A stretch of 8,938 nt of DNA. It comes from Gammaproteobacteria bacterium (GTDB lineage Bacteria; Pseudomonadota; Gammaproteobacteria; Pseudomonadales; Halieaceae). Made by a program: the position numbers and the translations under genes. The notes below the pieces were generated by a model. It was not told where the DNA came from. It made no database searches and saw only the letters and a program-made list of their open reading frames with translations. The stretch covers positions 1 to 8,938 of the forward strand of contig JAOUDU010000073.1 in the NCBI GenBank assembly GCA_029859085.1, given 5' to 3'. Shown here one piece after another: positions 1 to 6,682 of this stretch; the stretch's first letter is position 1, and each line of letters begins with the position of its first letter.

Positions 1-1481
1 GTCGCGCGGTTCAATTTCCACAGCAGGCCGTCCTTGCCGACAGTTACCACCAGTGGTGTGCCGTCGATATCGACCAGCACGCGTTCGAACCCCACCTCCA
101 TATCGATGGTTTCGCCCGGTATGTGCTGGAAGTACCACACCAGTTCCCCGGTGTCCGGCCGCAGCGCGAGGGTGGAGTTGGTGTAGAGGGCGGCATCGCC
201 CGGGGTCATGCCACGGCTTGCTGCCACCCAGGGTTTGGGCTGCGAAGTGCCGATGAAAAACAGCTTGAGTTTCGGGTCGTAGGAGCCGGCTATCCAGGTG
301 TCCCCCCCGGCGCGCATCTCGGTGGGCAGGCCGGCCCAGCTATCACCACCGTCCATCCCGGGGAGGGCTATGGTGGAGGTGCGCCACAGTTCCTTGCCGG
401 TATCGGCGTCGTGCCCCGTGATAAAGCAGCCCTCTTTCTTGTACCACTCGCAGCCGTTGATGCCGCTGATTACCACGCCGTCGCCGATAATCGGGCCCGC
501 CGTGTGGGTGTATCCCTGTTTAAAGTTGGCCTTGGCTGTGCGCCACACCTCCCTGCCAGTGCGCGCGTCTATCGCCACTATCGCGGCGTCGTAGGTCGCC
601 ATATAGATTTTATCGCCATAGATGGCGATATTCCGTGTCGGGCCGCCCAGCGTTCGCGCCGCCTCGGGAAACTGGTGGCGATACTCCCAGATCAGCTCCC
701 CGGAGGCCGCGTCCAGCGCCTGGACGATGTTACCCGGATGGGTGAGATACATGATGCCGTTGTGCACCAGCGGCGTGGCCTGGTTGTTCCCCGCTGCCAT
801 TGTAAGCACCCAGGCCAGCTTCAGGTTTTTTACTGTTTCACGATTGACCTGGCGCAGCGGGCTGTAGGCCTGGCCGTCAAGTGAGCGACGCCAGCTCAGC
901 CAGTCCTCGGCCGGTGGTGATTGCAACGACTCCGCGCTGACAGCGGAAAAACCTTCGACCTCCCTGTTGGTAAACCCACCGCGGGAGCGGGCGGCTTCAT
1001 CGATGGTGGCCGCGCCCCCCCACGCTTCCCAGCCGACCTTATCGATATCGCCGTCCCCCAGAGCGGCGAGCTTCGCGGCGGAGGTGAACAGCGCGCCTGT
1101 GGCGGACGGGTCCCGGTTAGAGGCGATAATGTAAGAGGCAATCCTGGCTTGCTGCCCATCGGAGACAAGACCGGGGCTGCCAGGCGGCATATTGGCGCGC
1201 TGGAATGCGACCAGGGACATTGCGTCCTGGTCGCGCCATTTCGAGAGGAAAGCCTCGCCGCGAAGGGTGCTGCCGTGGGCCGATCCCCGCAGGTTGAGGG
1301 AGTGGCAGGTGGCGCAGTGTTCCCGATACAGTCGCTCCCCGTCGGCGGTGAGGTCCGCCGACATCGCGGTCGCAGTCGCGACGATCATGGCTGCAGCCAG
1401 CAAGATCCGCGTTCCGGCTGACTTTGCGCGACTGCATATGCCATCTTCTGGCGGCTTACGGGATGCTGGAATGATGCTCAT
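1..1481 (-). CDS. PQQ-dependent dehydrogenase with N-terminal cytochrome c domain (partial, C-terminus off the left edge)
   Basis: Quinohaemoprotein that oxidises an alcohol or similar substrate in the periplasm and passes electrons from PQQ to its own c-type haem. 493 residues are visible. The ATG at 1481 follows a GAGGT ribosome site. A basic stretch and hydrophobic segment near residues 20-40 look like a Sec signal peptide, with an unusually long n-region. CATCH at 56-60 binds haem, and Met98 in NMPPGSPG is the likely sixth ligand. From about residue 190 (DWLSWRRSLDGQAYSPL) it follows the eight-bladed quinoprotein propeller: Arg283 and Glu345 near PQQ, Trp396 stacking under it, and Asp460 as catalytic base (methanol dehydrogenase Trp243 and Asp303 by spacing). 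Oddities: Gln414 stands where methanol dehydrogenase has the Ca ligand Asn261, Glu462 lies two residues after the base, and there is no vicinal Cys-Cys pair. The sequence ends in propeller strand GKDGLLWKLNRA. Substrate unknown. Confidence 0.93.
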   Translation of the reverse strand, partial: MSIIPASRKPPEDGICSRAKSAGTRILLAAAMIVATATAMSADLTADGERLYREHCATCHSLNLRGSAHGSTLRGEAFLSKWRDQDAMSLVAFQRANMPPGSPGLVSDGQQARIASYIIASNRDPSATGALFTSAAKLAALGDGDIDKVGWEAWGGAATIDEAARSRGGFTNREVEGFSAVSAESLQSPPAEDWLSWRRSLDGQAYSPLRQVNRETVKNLKLAWVLTMAAGNNQATPLVHNGIMYLTHPGNIVQALDAASGELIWEYRHQFPEAARTLGGPTRNIAIYGDKIYMATYDAAIVAIDARTGREVWRTAKANFKQGYTHTAGPIIGDGVVISGINGCEWYKKEGCFITGHDADTGKELWRTSTIALPGMDGGDSWAGLPTEMRAGGDTWIAGSYDPKLKLFFIGTSQPKPWVAASRGMTPGDAALYTNSTLALRPDTGELVWYFQHIPGETIDMEVGFERVLVDIDGTPLVVTVGKDGLLWKLNRA

Positions 1482-1524
1482 GGCCTGGGACCTCGGCGGT
1501 GCGATTTGGGGTATGCCGCAACAA

Positions 1525-1541
1525 ACTTGTTTAAAACAAGT
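1525..1541. promoter_or_regulatory. 17-bp palindrome, possible repressor operator
   Basis: ACTTGTTTAAAACAAGT has two perfect 8-bp arms around one central base. It begins at the predicted transcription start of the PQQ dehydrogenase gene and lies 44 bp upstream of its ATG. Size and placement fit a dimeric repressor site of TetR or similar type blocking initiation. It has no GC-rich stem or T-run, so it is not a terminator. No regulator gene is visible in the window. Confidence 0.4.
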
Positions 1542-1548
1542 AATGTTG

Positions 1549-1577
1549 AGTTTACAGGCAGAACCGTACCCTGTCAC
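1549..1577 (-). promoter_or_regulatory. Predicted sigma-70 promoter of the PQQ dehydrogenase gene
   Basis: Read on the minus strand, GTGACA (1577-1572; 5 of 6 to the -35 consensus) is followed after exactly 17 bp by TAAACT (1554-1549; 4 of 6 to the -10 consensus). This puts transcription start near 1542, a leader of about 60 nt before the ATG at 1481. It lies in the gap after the upstream sigma-like gene, so the dehydrogenase probably has its own transcript. Motif matching only. Confidence 0.35.
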
Positions 1578-1609
1578 ACATTAATAGCCGCCTGGTTGCA
1601 GCTATGGCA

Positions 1610-1969
1610 TCACAGACCCCAACGCTTTATCACTATCTTTTGCTCGGTCGGGGTGAGCCGGCCAATTTCGCCGAGAAGCCGGCGGTTGAGGGAAGCCTGC
1701 TCCGCTTCATCGCCCGGGTCGGCAAAGGGGCCCCCGGGTATCGCATCGAGCATCGTGGTGCCTGACTCATCCCCATACCTGGGCGCATCGAGTGACTGGT
1801 CAAAATTGCGCAACTGCAGCAACTCGCGCGTCCTGGCAACGGGCAGCCCGAGCGCCCCCGCCAGCTCCGTATCGCGCAATACGGTACCCGAGCGCGCCAG
1901 GCAGAGCTGGCAAGACAGAAGCTGTACAAACAGGAGGGTCGCCTCTGGCAGACCCGGCTCAGGGTCCAT
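1610..1969 (-). CDS. Small protein resembling sigma-70 region 3 to 4.1, lacking region 4.2
   Basis: 119 residues from ATG 1969; an upstream TTG at 1993 is an alternative start, and neither has a good ribosome site. Residues around DTELAGALGLPVARTRELLQ resemble the helix-turn-helix part of sigma region 3. The following FDQSLDAPRYGDE, an acidic linker (IPGGPFADPGDEAEQAS) and LGEIGRLTPTEQKIVIKRWGL resemble the region 3.2 linker and the start of region 4.1 of RpoD/RpoS/RpoH-type factors. The frame stops directly after RWGL, where a sigma factor continues into the region 4.2 helix-turn-helix that binds the -35 box. Region 2 is also absent, and neither other frame downstream restores region 4.2. 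Codon use looks coding. It could be a decayed sigma gene or a small protein that uses sigma-like contacts. It lies 89 bp downstream of the DUF3313 gene on the same strand. The similarity is by eye. Confidence 0.5.
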   Translation of the reverse strand: MDPEPGLPEATLLFVQLLSCQLCLARSGTVLRDTELAGALGLPVARTRELLQLRNFDQSLDAPRYGDESGTTMLDAIPGGPFADPGDEAEQASLNRRLLGEIGRLTPTEQKIVIKRWGL

Positions 1970-2058
1970 TCGGCAGGTCAATGAGCGATGCAACAGGCCC
2001 GGCGCACCCGTGGATCGTGCGCGGGCGGCCTGTCGGTAGAGCCGTCAGGCAGTGGGCA

Positions 2059-2784
2059 TTAATCCGTATTGCTTGCCTTTACGCAATCCGTTTGCTGGGA
2101 GGCGGGGAGCCTGGCGTTAGATATATTGCATGACAGGCGCTCGCCCCAGGCCCGCATTTGCCCCTGGAACTCCTCAAAGGTTATCCGCTCCTGTTTTCCG
2201 CCGCGCTGAGCCACCAATTCCGCCAGCATCTTCTTGCTGGAGCTTTCGGTAACCTCCACCTGAAAAGTCATAGCCAGGATGTCGACCTTCTCCATCACGC
2301 TTTGCATGGCTGAAATGCCCGCCCCGACGACAAAACCTATCGGTGTATATTCGAGTAAATTACGTTCCTTTTCCTGCAGATAAATATCCGTCAATGCAAG
2401 GCGCAGAATAAGAATGTTTGGCCCGGGTTCGGTGACCACGTTGTAACCGCCGTTTTTGAGTGATTCTGAAAGATCCGAGCGCATGGCCTCTGCGATCGCT
2501 GTAAGTGTGGAGGGCTTTGCACCGGAATAGGGAGAGCTGGGCGAAATGTGGATTTCAGGTTGATCGATAAGCACACCCGTGGAGGCCGCCAACAGGCTCT
2601 TTGCGTCCGGGCTTATATAAACCCAGTCGTTGGCGCCACGAGGTTTGAGCAATGTGTAATCACTCAGGAAGCCCTGTTGATAAGAGCGGGTGGTCGCGAG
2701 GTTGTCAGTGGAGGCGCAACCCGCCAGGAAGAGCACCATGCCCGCGAGGAAAACAGTGGAAAATCCGGTAACAGCGTTCTTCAT
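2059..2784 (-). CDS. DUF3313-family lipoprotein
   Basis: 241 residues. The ATG at 2784 has an AAGGTGA ribosome site about 7 nt upstream. A type II signal peptide ends in the lipobox LAGC with Cys23 as lipidation site. Ala follows at +2, so sorting to the outer membrane is expected. After the Cys, QQGFLSDYTLLKPRG and the following WVYISPDA match the opening of DUF3313 proteins (FL-DYS-L-P, then a Y-NPDA-like segment). A central part with ILRLALTDIYL and a glycine-rich stretch (IGFVVGAGISAM) follows, and the end (GGKQERITFEEFQGQMRAWGERL) fits the usual family C-terminus. The family's molecular role is unknown. A TATACT-like -10 box at 2832-2827 (minus) is present without a convincing -35 box. 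No clear terminator follows the stop codon. Confidence 0.85.
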   Translation of the reverse strand: MKNAVTGFSTVFLAGMVLFLAGCASTDNLATTRSYQQGFLSDYTLLKPRGANDWVYISPDAKSLLAASTGVLIDQPEIHISPSSPYSGAKPSTLTAIAEAMRSDLSESLKNGGYNVVTEPGPNILILRLALTDIYLQEKERNLLEYTPIGFVVGAGISAMQSVMEKVDILAMTFQVEVTESSSKKMLAELVAQRGGKQERITFEEFQGQMRAWGERLSCNISNARLPASQQTDCVKASNTD

Positions 2785-2942
2785 ATTGGTTCACCTTGTT
2801 CGTGCGAGAAAATTGCGAGTACCAGCAGTATAGCCCAGGCAGGGGTACTACCGGGTTTATTTGCCAACACCGTTAAACAGTGTGTTCTGCCTGTCCATAC
2901 GCTGCTCCCTCGAGCCGAAGCGGGGAGTGCGGCCGGGCGCGA

Positions 2943-3410
2943 CTACATGGCCTCATCCCGCAGTTTCTTCCGGACGTCCATCAGCACCGCACCATAGATA
3001 TTCCTGCCTCGCCGGTCGCGGCCGCAGCCCCAGAAGTAGTCAAACTGCGTCGTTTCTACCAGGGTCTTTTCACCGGTCTCCAGCAAGCGCTGCGCAACTT
3101 CGGGATGGGTCCGACACTTGGTATAGATTGCACGGGTCATGATCACCCGCCGTATTTTCGACCAGTCCTTGCGGATCCTGACAAACCGCCTGCGGCCCAG
3201 TCGTCGCGCCAGTTTCGGGTGCCCGGCCTGGCGCACTTTTTCACGCTCGGCGGGATCTTCGAATTTCATGCCCTGGAAGTAATGCTCGACCGAGGGCCAG
3301 TGAACCCCCTCCAGGTCGAAGCCATGACGGGAATAGGTGGACAGCATCTCGTGCACGTCTGTACGCGACAGAAAAACGGATTGGTCTGCAAGGTCAGGTT
3401 TTAACTGCAT
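2943..3410 (-). CDS. NADAR-domain protein (YbiA / DUF1768 family)
   Basis: 155 residues, close to the usual single-domain length. The family hallmarks are in order: WPSVEHYFQGMKF at 38-50 with Glu42, a DPAERE...LARRLGRR helix region at 52-74, RKDWSKIRRVIMTRAIYTK at 80-98, LLETG...LVETTQFDYFWGCG at 109-130, and GRNIYGAVLMDVRKKLR at 135-151. NADAR proteins include YbiA-type N-glycosidases acting on riboflavin-pathway intermediates and enzymes that remove ADP-ribose from nucleic acid bases. Both are cytoplasmic, matching the lack of a signal peptide. The usual LSNF segment before the first hallmark reads LSTY (23-26). No ADP-ribosyltransferase toxin lies next to it, so a housekeeping role is as likely as a defence role. 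The start at 3410 has only a weak ribosome site. Neighbours on both sides are lipoprotein genes, 134 and 158 bp away, which do not hint at function. Confidence 0.88.
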   Translation of the reverse strand: MQLKPDLADQSVFLSRTDVHEMLSTYSRHGFDLEGVHWPSVEHYFQGMKFEDPAEREKVRQAGHPKLARRLGRRRFVRIRKDWSKIRRVIMTRAIYTKCRTHPEVAQRLLETGEKTLVETTQFDYFWGCGRDRRGRNIYGAVLMDVRKKLRDEAM

Positions 3411-3544
3411 GGACTGAGACTACCAGTTGGCGTTCGGCCCTGTCGAGGATGGTGGGAATATCGGACAGAACTGCCGCTCACACCCCGGGTGCCAGGCAGC
3501 TTGTGATGCGGCGAAGGCAAGGTATAGAAGATATAAAATATGGA

Positions 3545-4060
3545 TTATGGTTCCAGGTTGCCTTTGTACAGCAGGTAGGCTTTATCCGCCGAAAGCGTTC
3601 TGGCGCGGGAAAGGCAGTTGTCGGTTTGCAACTCGTGCATTTCGACCTGGTTTTGACGAGACATTCTCAGGTCGCGCAAGACGCTGCTTTCGTAATTGTA
3701 ATCGATAGGTACTGGTGTCTGTGTGCAAACGCGCCGATTCTCTGTAGTGGCGGACGTATTGCTTTTCTGGCAGGCCTTGAGCTCTTTGCCGCCAAGGCCT
3801 TCGCAGCTGACGGTCTTCCCGGGGACGTTAACAGTCACAATTTGGCAAGCCTCATATACGCGATACCCGGTCGCCAGCAGGTTTTCCTTGTCTGCTATCT
3901 CGTTGTTGAGGTCCGTCAGGGCGCGCTTTCGTTGGCGATAGCCATTGGTAGCACTGCAAACACTCTCGGCCCTTTCATCGGGGTTCATCGCATGAAAGTC
4001 TTCCATGGTCGTACAGGAAACAAGCAATGCCAGTGGAATGACTGCGTAGGATTTCTTCAT
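3545..4060 (-). CDS. Cysteine-rich lipoprotein of unknown function
   Basis: 171 residues from ATG 4060. This start puts a short signal peptide (MKKSYAVIPLALLVSC) immediately at the N-terminus with lipobox LVSC and Cys16 as lipidation site. The frame is open 48 codons further upstream, but that stretch would bury the signal peptide. A purine-rich GAGAAAGGA precedes the ATG at close spacing. Thr follows the Cys, which favours the outer membrane. The mature part has six more cysteines (35, 72, 86, 97, 112, 149), enough for three disulfides. A charged helical stretch with coiled-coil character spans about 42-62 (QRKRALTDLNNEIADKENLL), and a second helical stretch lies near 127-165. I do not recognise the family; a small periplasmic-facing envelope protein is the safest reading. 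No clear promoter was found. Confidence 0.72.
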   Translation of the reverse strand: MKKSYAVIPLALLVSCTTMEDFHAMNPDERAESVCSATNGYRQRKRALTDLNNEIADKENLLATGYRVYEACQIVTVNVPGKTVSCEGLGGKELKACQKSNTSATTENRRVCTQTPVPIDYNYESSVLRDLRMSRQNQVEMHELQTDNCLSRARTLSADKAYLLYKGNLEP

Positions 4061-4363
4061 GTCCTTTCTCGGGGGAATTGTATAAATCGGGTATAAAACG
4101 CTGGCGCTGAAAAACCCGGGAACCAATTTTCTGGTCCACTTATAAGCTATACCTTTTACCTGCCGGGGGTCTACTCCTGATTCGTCGGGCTTTTCAGGAT
4201 ACATTAAATGCCGGGTGCTGCGTTCGCGGGCCCCAATACGGACAGGACTTACCCGCTGCTTCCGGAGGATAGCGAATCAACGGTTGTTTATGCTTATACT
4301 GACTTGGTCTTGCGGCAGCGACCGCCCACCCATCCTGAACCCGGGGAACATGCCGGCGCGCCT
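4061..4363. other. 303-bp divergent intergenic region
   Basis: Lies between the minus-strand Cys-rich lipoprotein and the plus-strand SDR gene, and is more AT-rich than its surroundings at 4080-4155 and 4279-4300. A TATACT at 4295-4300 is a possible plus-strand -10 box; no good -35 box stands at the right distance. If used, transcription would start near 4307, inside the longer version of the SDR reading frame, which supports the downstream ATG at 4364. A bulged inverted repeat (GGAACCA/TGGTCC) lies at 4119-4137. No RNA gene or terminator is seen. Confidence 0.5.
4080..4097. repeat. Two GTATAAA direct repeats one helical turn apart
   Basis: GTATAAA occurs at 4080-4086 and again at 4091-4097, 11 bp from start to start, about 20 bp upstream of the lipoprotein ATG. 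Read on the lipoprotein strand these are tandem TTTATAC boxes. They could be alternative -10 elements or a tandem binding site; chance is also possible in so short a motif. Confidence 0.3.
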
Positions 4364-5848
4364 ATGAATGAGATTGGTACACAAGTAGCAGGGCCCATTT
4401 TGCAGAGGTACCTGGTGTTCGGGGCATCGGGGTATATCGGCAGCAATCTGGTGCCGTTCTTATCGGGGCGTGGGCTGCGGGTGCGAGCGGCCGCGCGGAC
4501 TATCGATGTGCTGCGATCACGGGGCTGGCCGGGGGTGGAACTGGTGCAGGCCGACGCGCTGGACACCGCCAGCCTGGCGGCGGCCCTGGCCGGCGTGGAT
4601 GTGGCATTTTACCTTGTGCATTCGATGGCGGCAGGCCGGGATTTCGGCAGGCTCGACCAGGAGGCTGCCGCCAATTTCGCAGCCGCTGCAGCCGCAGCCG
4701 GCGTGGCGCGCATCGTGTACCTTGGGGGCCTGGTGCCGGAAGGGGCCACGGGGGAACATATTGTCTCGCGGCGCGAAACGGGGGAAGTGCTGCGTGCCGG
4801 CGCGGTGCCGGTGACCGAAGTGCGCGCCGGAATCATTATCGGTCCCGGTTCCGCCGCGTTTGAGGTCATGCGGGACCTGGTGCTGAACCTGCCTGTGATG
4901 GTCACGCCGCGCTGGGTGAGGGCCAAGTCGCCCCCGATTGCGCTGGAGAACCTGCTCGGCTACCTGTTGGGGGTGGCGAACAGTGCCGCTGCGGCGGGCC
5001 GGATCTACGATGCCGCCGGGCCTGGGGAGGTCAGTTACGAGGATATGATGAGGCTGATGGCGGAAGTGGCCGGCAAGCGACAGCCGGTTATCTTACCCGT
5101 TCCAGTACTCAGCCCCGGCCTGTCTTCCTACTGGCTTGGCCTGACTACCGCCGTGCCTCCCGACATAGCGAAGGCGTTGATCGGCGGCCTGAAGCACGAT
5201 TTCCACGCGGACGATGCGGCCCTGCGACAGCTGGTACCGCAGCGACTGCTGAGTGTGCGGGAAGCGATTGCCGCTGCCTTCGCCGCCGAGAGGTCGCATC
5301 AGACCGTGACGCGCTGGGCGGAGGGGGCGTTTGCCCTGCGCGGGTTCCGGCACGACGTGGCGTACTACGCGAAAAAAGCCAGTGGCAGCGCGCAGGCGGC
5401 GACCTCGCCCGCTGCGGTCTGGGAGCAGCTGATACGCCTCGGCGGTCGCAACCGGTACTTTTACATGAATGGACTGTGGTGGCTGCGGGAATTCCTGGAC
5501 TGGTGCGTGGGAGGCCCCGGCTTCTCCCGTGGCCGTCGCGATCCCGATGAGCTGCGCCTGGGCGACGTGGTGGATTACTGGACGGTTATCGGCATCGAGC
5601 CGGAACGCCACCTCACCCTGCACTTCGGCATGAAGGCTCCAGGCTCGGGTATTCTTGAATTCGACCTTCGACCCATGGAGTGTGGAGGTACCGAGGTGAA
5701 AGTAACCGCTTACTGGCATCCACGGGGAGTCTGGGGGTTGTTGTACTGGTATGCACTGGTGCCGGCGCACCTGTTCCTTTTCAGGGGCTGGACCCGGGCG
5801 ATCGCCCGTCGCGCGGAGGCCGCGGCCGGTGTCCCGGCAGCTAACTGA
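4364..5848 (+). CDS. SDR-family NAD(P)-binding oxidoreductase with C-terminal DUF2867 domain
   Basis: 494 residues from ATG 4364. Residues 16-26 form the Rossmann start YLVFGASGYIG (GxxGxxG at Gly20, 23, 26). Arg45 after the second strand suggests NADP(H), and Asp64 fits the adenine-contact position. YLVHSM at 83-88, RIVYLGGLVP and the SRRETGEVLRAGAVPVTEVRAG region match the YbjT-like atypical SDR group. No canonical catalytic YxxxK is evident. From about residue 330 (FRHDVAYYAKKAS...VWEQLIRLGGRN...WWLREFLDWCVGGPG) the protein follows DUF2867, ending with a hydrophobic segment (LLYWYALVPAHLFLF). Total length is usual for this fusion. The reaction is unknown. The frame is open up to an ATG at 4208, but those 52 residues look unstructured and overlap the regulatory region. 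The ribosome site at 4364 is weak, so the start is uncertain. Confidence 0.87.
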   Translation: MNEIGTQVAGPILQRYLVFGASGYIGSNLVPFLSGRGLRVRAAARTIDVLRSRGWPGVELVQADALDTASLAAALAGVDVAFYLVHSMAAGRDFGRLDQEAAANFAAAAAAAGVARIVYLGGLVPEGATGEHIVSRRETGEVLRAGAVPVTEVRAGIIIGPGSAAFEVMRDLVLNLPVMVTPRWVRAKSPPIALENLLGYLLGVANSAAAAGRIYDAAGPGEVSYEDMMRLMAEVAGKRQPVILPVPVLSPGLSSYWLGLTTAVPPDIAKALIGGLKHDFHADDAALRQLVPQRLLSVREAIAAAFAAERSHQTVTRWAEGAFALRGFRHDVAYYAKKASGSAQAATSPAAVWEQLIRLGGRNRYFYMNGLWWLREFLDWCVGGPGFSRGRRDPDELRLGDVVDYWTVIGIEPERHLTLHFGMKAPGSGILEFDLRPMECGGTEVKVTAYWHPRGVWGLLYWYALVPAHLFLFRGWTRAIARRAEAAAGVPAAN

Positions 5849-5868
5849 CGAACCCCCAGGAAAATGGG

Positions 5869-6582
5869 CTAGGCCGTACCTGCAATCAGCTCGAGCAGCC
5901 CGGTCGTTTCGCCAGGCATGTTGTTCGCCACCATATGATTGGTCGGAAGCTCGAAGTAGCGCCACGCGCCTGAGGCCTGAGCCCGGCGAGCCGCCCGCCA
6001 GAAGGCCGAGTCCCCCAGGTCAGTCTCCGGCGAGCGCGTTGCCTTGATGTAGGTCCGCGTAAAAGGGAACTCCTCCAGCGGCTTTGCGAGATATACCGGT
6101 TCTGTGAAGCAACCGCCCGGGTGAGTGGTTCTGCGAATACCCATCCACTGCGCCTCGGCGGGGTTGTCGTATTCGCGAACCGGCCCGGTTACCAGCCAGT
6201 CCTCGCCGAGTTGAATCCTCGCCCTGCCATCTCCGCGCACAAGGCCGACCAGGGTGTCGCCGCTGTCGGGAACGAAAGCATCCAGGAACACGAGGTGTTT
6301 TACCCGCTCGGCGATGTGCTCGAGAGCCCCGGTGACGACGAAGCCCCCGTAGGAGAAGCCGACCAGGACGATCTGGTCCAGGTCCTCGTAGAGGATGTGA
6401 TTGACCACGTCCCGTATATGCGTGCTCAGGTTGACCAGGGGGCTCGCCAGGTGAGCCCGCTCGCCTATGCCGGTCAGGCAGGGGGTTGTGACCTCGTGTC
6501 CGCCGGCGCGAAGCATCCTGCGGACATGCCGGAAGCCGTGGGCGCCACCCCAGGCGCCGTGAACAAGTACGAACGTGGCCAT
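5869..6582 (-). CDS. Alpha/beta-fold hydrolase (esterase-like)
   Basis: 237 residues from ATG 6582, which has AAGGAGT 6-7 nt upstream; a longer open frame to 6648 lacks such a site. FVLVHGAWGG at 4-13 is the first strand plus oxyanion-hole loop. PCLTGIGERAHLASP at 34-48 and THIRDVVNHI are typical of the plant methylesterase-like (AB hydrolase 6) branch. Ser77 in GFSYGG is the nucleophile; the family usually has GHSYGG. LVFLDAFVPDSGDT at 97-110 follows. His216 in LPTNHMVANN is the likely catalytic His; the acid residue is not certain by eye. No signal peptide, so cytoplasmic. Substrates of the family are small esters, lactones or related compounds, and the natural substrate is not deducible. 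It converges with the SDR gene (20 bp between stops, no clear terminator) and is divergent from the molybdenum hydroxylase operon. Confidence 0.88.
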   Translation of the reverse strand: MATFVLVHGAWGGAHGFRHVRRMLRAGGHEVTTPCLTGIGERAHLASPLVNLSTHIRDVVNHILYEDLDQIVLVGFSYGGFVVTGALEHIAERVKHLVFLDAFVPDSGDTLVGLVRGDGRARIQLGEDWLVTGPVREYDNPAEAQWMGIRRTTHPGGCFTEPVYLAKPLEEFPFTRTYIKATRSPETDLGDSAFWRAARRAQASGAWRYFELPTNHMVANNMPGETTGLLELIAGTA

Positions 6583-6654
6583 CTGGACTCCTTCGCCGGG
6601 ACCAGCCGCACACTCTAATGGGACAGCCGGGCAGTTACAAACAGGCAAGGCGCC

Positions 6655-6682
6655 ATATTACACCCGATTCCCCCGCTGCCCA
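6655..6682 (-). promoter_or_regulatory. Possible promoter of the alpha/beta hydrolase
   Basis: On the minus strand TGGGCA (6682-6677) and TAATAT (6660-6655) are separated by 16 bp, each matching 4 of 6 consensus bases. The predicted start lies about 65 nt upstream of the ATG at 6582. The -35 box sits inside the loop of the hairpin at 6660-6698. Weak evidence. Confidence 0.25.

Noticed and set aside
123..884. 253-codon plus-strand frame opposite the PQQ dehydrogenase
   Set aside because: The minus strand encodes an unmistakable quinoprotein in this stretch; the plus frame is an antisense artefact.
1586..1608. Short inverted repeat (ATAGC/GCTAT) after the sigma-like gene as a terminator
   Set aside because: Only five pairs with a 10-nt loop and no T-run on the relevant strand.
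2905..2926. CTCCC/GGGAG repeat after the NADAR gene as a terminator
   Set aside because: Five-base stem with no T-run; it could easily arise by chance in GC-rich DNA.
2943..4060. NADAR protein plus lipoproteins as a new defence or toxin-antitoxin system
   Set aside because: No toxin-like or nucleic-acid-targeting partner is present, gaps of over 130 bp argue against one unit, and the lipoproteins look like ordinary envelope proteins.
4208..4363. 52-residue N-terminal extension of the SDR protein
   Set aside because: The Rossmann strand starts normally soon after the ATG at 4364. The extension looks unstructured and covers a candidate -10 box.
5093..5965. 290-codon open frame antisense to the SDR gene and crossing the convergent stops
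   Set aside because: Shadow of the SDR coding sequence, with no ribosome site or family features.
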